A stretch of 64,000 bases of DNA from Druceiella hillmani (Eukaryota > Arthropoda > Insecta > Lepidoptera > Hepialidae). Below the pieces are notes generated by a model. It worked only from the letters and a program-made list of their open reading frames with translations. It did not search any database and was not told the origin of the DNA. A program made the position numbers and the translations under genes. Shown piece after piece: positions 57,746 to 64,000 of this stretch (its first letter is position 1; the number at the start of each line of letters is the position of its first letter). The DNA lies in the NCBI GenBank assembly GCA_039881145.1, contig JAYKKI010000013.1, forward strand, positions 42,303,501-42,367,500. Direction: 5' to 3'.

Positions 57746-59525
57746 GAAGTGTAAAAAGTGAATAGGGAAGTGTAAAAAGTAAATAGTGAAGTGCAAAAAG
57801 TGAATAGTGAAGTGCAAAAAGTGAATAGTGAAGTGTAAAAAGTGAATAGTGAAGTGTAAAAAGTGAATAGTGAAGTGTAAAAAGTGAATAGTGAAGTGTA
57901 AAAAGTAAATAGTGAAGTGTAAAAAGTAAATAGTGAAGTGTAAAAAGTAAATAGTGAAGTGTAAAAAGTAAATAGTGAAGTGTAAAAAGTGAATAGTGAA
58001 GTGTAAAAAGTGAATAGTGAAGTGTAAAAAGTGAATAGTGAAGTGTAAAAAGTAAATAGTGAAGTGCAAAAAGTGAATAGTGAAGTGTAAAAAGTAAATA
58101 GTGAAGTGTAAAAAGTGAATAGTGAAGTGTAAAAAGTGAATAGTGAAGTGTAAAAAGTAAATAGTGAAGTGTAAAAAGTGAATAGTGAAGTGTAAAAAGT
58201 GAATAGTGAAGTGTAAAAAGTGAATAGTGAAGTGTAAAAAGTAAATAGTGAAGTGTAAAAAGTGAATAGTGAAGTGTAAAAAGTGAATAGTGAAGTGTAA
58301 AAAGTAAATAGTGAAGTGCAAAAAGTGAATAGTGAAGTGTAAAAAGTAAATAGTGAAGTGTAAAAAGTGAATAGTGAAGTGTAAAAAGTGAATAGTGAAG
58401 TGTAAAAAGTAAATAGTGAAGTGTAAAAAGTGAATAGTGAAGTGTAAAAAGTGAATAGTGAAGTGTAAAAAGTAAATAGTGAAGTGTAAAAAGTAAATAG
58501 TGAAGTATAAAAAGTGAATAGTGAAGTGTAAAAAGTGAATAGTGAAGTGGAACAAGTGAATAGTGAAGTGTAAAAACTAAATAGTGAAGTGTAAAAAGTG
58601 AATAGTGAAGTGTAAAAAGTGAATAGTGAAGTGTAAAAAGTGAATAGTGAAGTGGAACAAGTGAATAGTGAAGTGTAAAAACTAAATAGTGAAGTGTAAA
58701 AACTAAATAGTAAAGTGTAAAAACTAAATAGTGAAGTGTAAAAAGTGAATAGTGAAGTGTAAAAAGTGAATAGTGAAGTGTAAAAAGTGAATAGTGAAGT
58801 GGAACAAGTGAATAGTGAAGTGTAAAAAGTGAATAGTGAAGTGTAAAAAGTGAATAGTGAAGTGTAAAAAGTGAATAGTGAAGTGTAAAAAGTGAATAGT
58901 GAAGTGGAACAAGTGAATAGTGAAGTGTAAAAACTAAATAGTGAAGTGTAAAAAGTGAATAGTGAAGTGTAAAAAGTGAATAGTGAAGTGTAAAAAGTGA
59001 ATAGTGAAGTGTAAAAAGTGAATAGTGAAGTGTAAAAAGTGAATAGTGAAGTGGAACAAGTGAATAGTGAAGTGTAAAAACTAAATAGTGAAGTGTAAAA
59101 AGTGAATAGTGAAGTGTAAAAAGTGAATAGTGAAGTGGAACAAGTGAATAGTGAAGTGTAAAAAGTGAATAGTGAAGTGTAAAAAGTGAATAGTGAAGTG
59201 TAAAAAGTGAATAGTGAAGTGGAACAAGTGAATAGTGAAGTGTAAAAACTAAATAGTGAAGTGTAAAAAGTGAATAGTGAAGTGTAAAAAGTGAATAGTG
59301 AAGTGTAAAAAGTGAATAGTGAAGTGGAACAAGTGAATAGTGAAGTGTAAAAAGTGAATAGTGAAGTGTAAAAAGTGAATAGTGAAGTGTAAAAAGTGAA
59401 TAGTGAAGTGGAACAAGTGAATAGTGAAGTGTAAAAACTAAATAGTGAAGTGTAAAAAGTGAATAGTGAAGTGTAAAAAGTAAATAGTGAAATGTAAAAA
59501 TTGGACAGTGAAATGTAAAAATTAA
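57746..59525. repeat. 21-bp satellite array (~85 copies)
   Basis: About 1.78 kb of a 21-bp unit, GTGAATAGTGAAGTGTAAAA plus A. Variants are GTAAATAG (mostly 57.78-58.5 kb), a CTAAATAG form and a GGAACAAG form (58.55-59.45 kb). The GGAAC variant sits at 58549, 58654, 58801, 58906, 59053, 59137, 59221, 59326 and 59410. All spacings are exact multiples of 21 (84, 105 or 147), so the array is free of indels and has a higher-order pattern in its distal half. The minus strand lacks stops, giving long frames of LFTLHYS- or FYTSLFT-type repeats; these are not taken as genes. Confidence 0.95.
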
Positions 59526-59757
59526 AAATATAAAAAATAATGCCAAAGAATAAAAAATAATTTTTCACTATCTCGAAACATATCGCAAAGGCAAAAGATG
59601 GCGCGGAGGAATAATTTTTTTTCAAAATAAAAACCAACATAGAAATAAAAGAACAATTATACAATAGAAAAAAAACAACGAATATCCTGGAATTTTTATC
59701 GATTTTTTATTTCACAATCGTATTCTGAATAGCTTTTTTCACTCGCAAATTATATAC

Positions 59758-59866
59758 GAGTAGTGGAAATGACTTTTGAGACTATATAAACAATTCCAAC
59801 AACGTGTGCCCCGAAATTAAGTGGGATGATTTCCAAAGCATGAAACAACAAAACGTGTCCATAGTG
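59758..59866 (+). promoter_or_regulatory. Second copy of the TATA-box segment with possible short exon
   Basis: 59758-59789 repeats 57695-57726 with three changes in 32 bases (GAGTAGTGG, then ATGAC.TTTGAGACTATATAA). Right after it the + strand reads VCPEIKWDDFQSMKQQNVSI up to a good donor, GTGAGT, at 59866. The motif W..F..M...NV.I resembles the start of rhodanese-like domains, including insect proteins named Hsp67B2. No start codon in frame precedes it except an internal ATG (59839), and no partner exon was found. The exon call is therefore weak. Confidence 0.25.
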
Positions 59867-60099
59867 AGTGTTTATATCTCCGTAAGTAATATTTGTAAAA
59901 CAATGTGTAATCATTGTAATACAAATTACATAGCGGTATTTGAATTATATTTCTTTTATAATGTTTTTTATGGAGCACACTGTTCAATCTCACATATTCA
60001 TAAACTTCTATTTATTACAATGAGGTAGTGAAAGAAGTATGAAATTAAACATTTCGCCAATTCTTTTCATTATTGTGAGGCACGATTGCACGCGAACAA

Positions 60100-60300
60100 C
60101 CAAGTTCACGCATGCTTCTTCTGATAACAAAGTAATAGGCAAACAAAAATTTAGTGATGATGAAGAAGTTAAGTCTGCGTTTTCAGCTTATCCTCAAGAT
60201 ATAGAGAAAACATTTTTTTGAGAATATAAATAAATTAATCAACAGATATGAGAAATGCATTACAGTTAAGGGAGAACATTTTGAAATGGAAAAATAGCAA
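60100..60300 (+). pseudogene. mariner transposase C-terminal fragment
   Basis: The + strand frame has QKFSDDEEVKSAFSAYPQD, then after a stop ENINKLINRYEKCITVKGEH and FEMEK with a stop near 60298. This matches the C-terminus of mariner transposases (F.S.EEV..A...YF......F...I.KL..R..KCI...G.Y.E). Upstream catalytic parts are missing. Confidence 0.72.
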
Positions 60301-61140
60301 TACTTTTTTTTACCTTCCTTCTATCTCATTCTGTGAATTTTTTTACCTCCCCTCGTGTATTAATGTAAATCAGTAAAAACGTAGTTTCAGTCAGAATAAA
60401 GACAAAAAAGAAATATACTTCTAAATAACTGATTAATATAAATTATTGACAAACACGAACTGTAAACAAAATTTACTTAATCCGTGAGCTATGTGGGTGA
60501 GGCTCACATCTTTTTTGAATTATTATTATTAAGGGAAGTCATCCGCACTTGTCCCATAAATTTCACATGACACCAACATGGTGCCACCAAGCAGAGTAGC
60601 GTTAATAAAAACAAAAACAGAATTTATATAAAATTACTTTTATTACTTTACAAAATCATAACTCGCTAACATTTGCAAAATAAGGAATGTTCGAACCGGC
60701 TCAGCCACACTGTCGGCACAAGTTTTAATAAAAATACTCCTACCGTACCAGTCGCAACCTACAATTAACTTGCGTACACCTTTTCAAGGCTTCCTGGATA
60801 CTTTCAAACATGTTTCATTCAATTTAATTCACGTGTTTACGTGAATTATTAGTATTTTCATGAAAAAAAATTAATATGTCAAATAATTTAAAACAAAAAT
60901 TGAATAAATAAAAAAAATAACTTAAAAGAAAACGTAAAATTACTTTAATATTAGAGAACCTTTCATTAGGATACTAAACATCGCTGTCGTCTGATGAGTT
61001 GGTGCAATGACCAGTATTGAAAATGGTCTAGCGAATGCAACTTGTTCTTGAGTTACTTTTTAAGTTTTTTTTAGCATTCCTAACATATTAATTTAATATG
61101 TCACAACTAAATGAAACTTCTTGAAGAATTCTTTGAATCG
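60301..61140. other. Intergenic, possible 3' end of the minus-strand gene
   Basis: AT-rich, no repeat or gene recognised. TTTATT words at about 60639 (an AATAAA signal in complement) could serve the minus-strand gene whose stop is at 61738, if its 3' untranslated region is long. This is speculative. Confidence 0.25.
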
Positions 61141-61186
61141 TTGCTAATAGCCCACCTGAAGATGTTATCATACTTTAATTTCTTTA

Positions 61187-61227
61187 CCACGACCTAGGTT
61201 TCGTTGTATTACAACATCTTCAGGTGG
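61187..61227 (-). ncRNA. Hammerhead-ribozyme-like motif (minus strand)
   Basis: On the minus strand, helix I CCAC (61227-61224) pairs GTGG (61190-61187). Core CTGAAGA, helix II GTTGT/ACAAC, core GAAA, helix III ACC/GGT and cleavage C are all as in the 53.3-kb copy, including the extra T before helix II. All core positions are kept. Confidence 0.55.
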
Positions 61228-61249
61228 GATATTAACAAATATTAATATC

Positions 61250-61290
61250 CCACCTGAAGATGTTGTAATACAACGAAACCTAGGTTGTGG
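61250..61290 (+). ncRNA. Hammerhead-ribozyme-like motif (plus strand)
   Basis: The same fold as the minus-strand copy, but the cleavage-site position reads T instead of C (GGTT before GTGG). U at this position is tolerated in the hammerhead consensus but usually cleaves less well. The core is otherwise intact. Confidence 0.5.
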
Positions 61291-61737
61291 TAAAGAACTT
61301 AAATAGAGTAGAAGTAGTACTACATCACTTAGTTTCATTTAGTTGTGAATAATGAATTTCTACAAAATTAACGACATAATAATTAAATATATCCAAAAAT
61401 TTAAGCCGTTACTTAATGATATATCCAAAAATTGAAGCCGTTTGAAACGATCGAAGGAAACAGCATTACGGCGGAGAACACCTGTATTAGCAATTCCAAA
61501 AATACTTTCGTCAACGCAAACAATAAAAGTTAACCTCAAAAATAAAATAATATTAAAAAGAAATAAAATATCCGCTTAAATACACACAATCAAATATTTT
61601 CTTTGAAATTGTTAGACCTTGTTTATAATTTCTACTTTTTTCTCTAAGCGCTATGTTTTCTAGTCCAAACTGACAGGCGAAATACGGTTATAGGGCTCTA
61701 AATCCCGTAAAATGTGATCTAATTAGAAGTATTATTT

Positions 61738-61833
61738 CTACACGCCGTCCTTGGAAAGTATCGGGTCGTTGGTATCCAGTTTGTTGATGTTCTCCAGTTT
61801 CTTCCTGTGGTTAGCCGGCTCCAAGTTGTAGAC
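61738..61833 (-). CDS. Terminal exon of an unidentified gene
   Basis: Minus strand. A polypyrimidine tract and acceptor TCTCCCAACAG precede GTC at 61833, and 31 codons then run to TAG at 61740-61738. It reads VYNLEPANHRKKLENINKL and then DTNDPILSKDGV. Codon use and moderate GC content contrast with the surrounding AT-rich DNA, as for the RTF1 exons, which supports real coding. The phase at the acceptor is 0. I do not recognise the protein; the tail is hydrophilic and charged, with no membrane segment. The rest of the gene must lie right of the window or in exons too short to see. It is transcribed towards RTF1. Confidence 0.65.
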   Translation of the reverse strand, partial: VYNLEPANHRKKLENINKLDTNDPILSKDGV

Positions 61834-62904
61834 CTGTTGGGAGATAGAAATATTTATTAGTTTTAAAGATTGGTACATTTGTATATAAAAAAGACTAACA
61901 GGATAGACCTATTGATTCAGATGTAATGAAACAATATGGCTAAATCTTGACTGGCTAATGGCTGAATCTGAACTTTGTTCGTGTTATTCATATTTAAAAA
62001 AAAATCAACTTTAAAGACATTACATTGTTTGTCTTGTTATTTATTGTGGTGTAGAGAAAAATATCTAGATAAATGCTTTTATTAACGAATAATAAGTAGA
62101 TTTCAGTTTTCCGCACACAGAATATATAATACCCTTTTGTTTTCAGTTCAACAAGATGAGTACAATGATGAATGGATTAACCGCATTATAACCTTTCAGC
62201 CGCAAACAGTATCAGACGGAAAGCATTCTATAGCATTTATTTTTTTATCTAATTTCAAATTCAGTATTGGACATCTGTAAAATTAGAATTTGTTATTTCT
62301 TTAAGTTTTTTTACACTTTAATACACAATAACTATCATGTTAAATTTTTAATATTTGCTTTTAATGCATAAAAAGTCATGTAATAAGTTTAGCAAAAATG
62401 CTAATTTTAATGATTTATTTAAATTAGAGGATGTACATAAAAAATTACATATTTAAAAAATGAGAACTCAGTCGTGATTCTTTCATTATAGAATCGGATT
62501 TAAAAAAAAATTTACTAACAATAAATATTTTCATTTTGTTATTGCGGAAGTATTTTTCATAATTTTTTATTTATTTTGTTATTTCGGAAGTATTTTTTAA
62601 ATTTATAATTATGTACTGCACAGTCAACAAATATGTAAATAGAAATGTTTATAATAAACATTTTTAGAATTATTAAAAAGGTAAACAATTATGACGTTTA
62701 AATATTTAGTTTAAGATACCTGTATAAATTTTAGAGATTGGAGGAATTATATATTTTTGTTAATATTAAGTGAGATAGATGTCATTCTTTTTATAATTTT
62801 GTAAGTTTTTATTCAACTTTTTCTTTTATTGTCACCATTAAATATATAGTATCTATTAAATTAAATATATAATTAATTAATGTGAGTAATTTTTTTTGTC
62901 AAAA
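61834..62904. other. Probable intron of the minus-strand gene
   Basis: Very AT-rich; no exon or repeat that I can support. TTTTGTTATT(G/T)CGGAAGTATTTTT occurs twice (about 62536 and 62576), a ~40-bp duplication. Confidence 0.35.
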
Positions 62905-62971
62905 AATGTTTCCTAATAAAATAATCAGGATTAAGACTGAGTTAATCCTGATTATTTTATTAGGAAACATT
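62905..62971. repeat. Perfect 30-bp stem inverted repeat
   Basis: Positions 62905-62934 and 62942-62971 are exact reverse complements (arms begin AATGTTTCCTAATAAAATAA). The loop is 7 bases, GACTGAG. No mismatch in 30 pairs. It could be a foldback transposon end, a recent inverted duplication, or a hairpin transcript. Confidence 0.9.
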
Positions 62972-63054
62972 GAATTTTTTACGTATATTCTTTTATTAAA
63001 AACATCAGTGATATTCGCATTTTTCCATAATTGCATTGGGTTCTAAAAGTAAAC

Positions 63055-63195
63055 ATGACAATATGCATAAGTAAATTATATTGTCTATGACAATATGCAT
63101 AAGTAAATTATATTGTTTATGACAATATGCATAAGTAAATTATATTGTCTATGACAATATGCATAATTAAATTATATTGTCTATGACAATATTTG
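63055..63195. repeat. 32-bp minisatellite (4.4 copies)
   Basis: GACAATATGCATAAGTAAAT, then TATATTGTCTAT, repeats at 63057, 63089, 63121 and 63153, with a partial copy at 63185. Each unit can fold on itself, since GACAATAT and ATATTGTC are complementary. Confidence 0.92.
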
Positions 63196-63741
63196 ACAGG
63201 AGCCTTCAGATATTTTCATTTTTGCCACGGCGAGCAATGCAGTCGATTTCGCTACCCCCACTCTGTAGTCCGTACCCGGCCAATACTACAATAGTTATTA
63301 TGGCAGCTAGTCTAGCTGCCACTTTTGGGCATTACCTTTGCAATATTTAAGCAGCTCCCCTCCCCTCCTTCTTCACCTCATGCACATGCGTAAACGTATC
63401 ACATGCTAGAATTCCCCACTTGGTCGAAAGAGATAGGTACAGCGTAAATACATGTTTGTCATTAGCTTTATTGATTATTAAAGCGTAAATGTTAAGTATA
63501 TGTTGTCAAATGAACTTTTGTAGCTTTTGGTAGGACATTCAGTTTTTCATGCATAATTCATGTAAATGGTAGCATAATTATACCTTCCGTATAAAAAGTA
63601 TCCGAAATTGTCATTTAAATGAACTGCTTAAATTTAATTAGCAAAATTTTTTGGTTAAATTCTTAGAAGCCAAACTTGGGTGCGATCTGTCAACCAGTGT
63701 GTGTTTACAGCAGTTGTCGTAATTGACCTCAAAGTTTTTCT
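63196..63741. other. Intergenic or intronic; possible mariner 5' flank
   Basis: 63570-63620 (GCATAATTAT, then CCGTATAAAAAGTATCC and AATTGTCATTT) resembles 4363-4410 and may be the 5' part of the mariner element that follows. 63230-63400 is a GC-richer segment with the palindrome GCAGCTAGTCTAGCTGC at 63303-63319. Confidence 0.35.
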
Positions 63742-64000
63742 GTGAATTTTATTACAGATAAATTAGTTGAACAAAGAGTTAGCCTCAAATATTGTATTTC
63801 AATAGAAATTTCTTGGGCTGAATCCCTTAAAAATATTAAAAAAGTTTCTGGTGACTCTACTATAACGAAAATGCAAGCATAAATCATTCAAAGAGGGGCA
63901 TGAAGGGGTCAAAGATTTGCCTCCTCCTGGATGGCCTTCAAAGTCTTCCACTGACAATAACATCGAAAAAATCAAACAATTAGTGCTTGAAAATTGTCAT
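63742..64000 (+). pseudogene. mariner transposase N-terminal fragment (runs off window)
   Basis: The frame reads DKLVEQRVSLKYCISIE and ESLKNIKKVSGDSTITKMQA to a stop. A second frame continues SFKRGA/FKEGHEG-type sequence, and a third reads STDNNIEKIKQLVLENCH up to the window end. These match the helix-turn-helix N-terminal part of mariner transposases (EQR..IKFC...SFxETL..L...YG...L.RTQ...W...F..GR....D....GRPS). It has frameshifts and at least one stop. The catalytic domain would lie right of the window. Confidence 0.75.

Larger units (their letters stand above)
61141..61385. repeat. Hammerhead-motif repeat, head-to-head copies 3 and 4
   Basis: A truncated + copy begins at 61143 (GCTAATAGCCCACCTGAAGA). 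A minus-strand copy at about 61180-61235 and a plus-strand copy at about 61240-61385 follow, arranged head to head around a centre of about 6 bp (ACAAAT). The two arms of about 55 bp are complementary with only about two mismatches, a long potential hairpin. The plus copy continues to TGAATAATGAATTTCTACAA, as at 53.4 kb. Confidence 0.8.

Noticed and set aside
57746..59525. CRISPR-like array
   Set aside because: Units are head-to-tail without unique spacers; the same holds for the arrays at 0.26, 2.4, 24.3, 33.7 and 63.1 kb. The genome is eukaryotic.
57633..59664. Two very long minus-strand open frames (637 and 666 codons) and shorter ones inside
   Set aside because: They are by-products of a 21-bp repeat whose minus strand lacks stops. 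The translation is a 7-residue repeat with no domain, and two frames are open over the same DNA.

Overview
The window reads as AT-rich euchromatic DNA from an insect, most likely a lepidopteran. The evidence is a multi-exon animal gene with long introns, a gypsy/errantivirus-type retroelement with an env-like remnant, several TTAA-flanked piggyBac-like elements, and Tc1, mariner, hAT, pogo-like and Mutator-like transposon debris. Some moth/butterfly-style repeat ends also occur. The order-level call is inference; the eukaryotic, insect-like nature is well supported. Nothing bacterial is present.

The one clearly functional gene that dominates the left half is RTF1, a Paf1-complex subunit and RNA polymerase II elongation factor, on the + strand. 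Thirteen exons (3848..32677) can be joined in phase, each bounded by AG acceptors and GT donors. They give 625 residues covering the basic linker, the whole Plus3 domain, the coiled-coil region and the C-terminal signature. The acidic N-terminus and start codon lie left of the window. The introns hold satellites, MITEs, piggyBac-like elements, and copies of a dispersed repeat that carries a hammerhead-ribozyme-like motif.

Region by region: 1-3.8 kb holds a foldback element with an internal 22-bp minisatellite, a TTAA MITE and a 229-bp tandem array running up to the first RTF1 exon. 3.8-32.7 kb is RTF1 with nested transposons (notably 24.3-25.2, 26.0-28.3, 29.9-30.8 and 31.9-32.5 kb). 32.7-34.6 kb is 3' flank with a 177-bp tandem array. 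35-47.5 kb is a transposon graveyard (pogo-like, hAT, Mutator-like). 48.5-54.8 kb is a broken gypsy/errantivirus-like element with gag-like repeat, protease, RT, RNase H, integrase, env-like fragment and a probable 3' LTR, itself interrupted by two other repeats. 57.6-59.8 kb holds a heat-shock-type promoter (HSE cluster plus TATA) running directly into about 85 indel-free copies of a 21-bp repeat. 60-64 kb holds mariner fragments, a head-to-head pair of hammerhead-like motifs, and the last exon of an unidentified minus-strand gene (61738..61833).

The most interesting observations are (i) four hammerhead-like motifs, three with all core positions kept, in a dispersed repeat, and (ii) the heat-shock promoter whose expected transcription start coincides with the beginning of the 21-bp satellite. 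No tRNA, rRNA or CRISPR array was seen.
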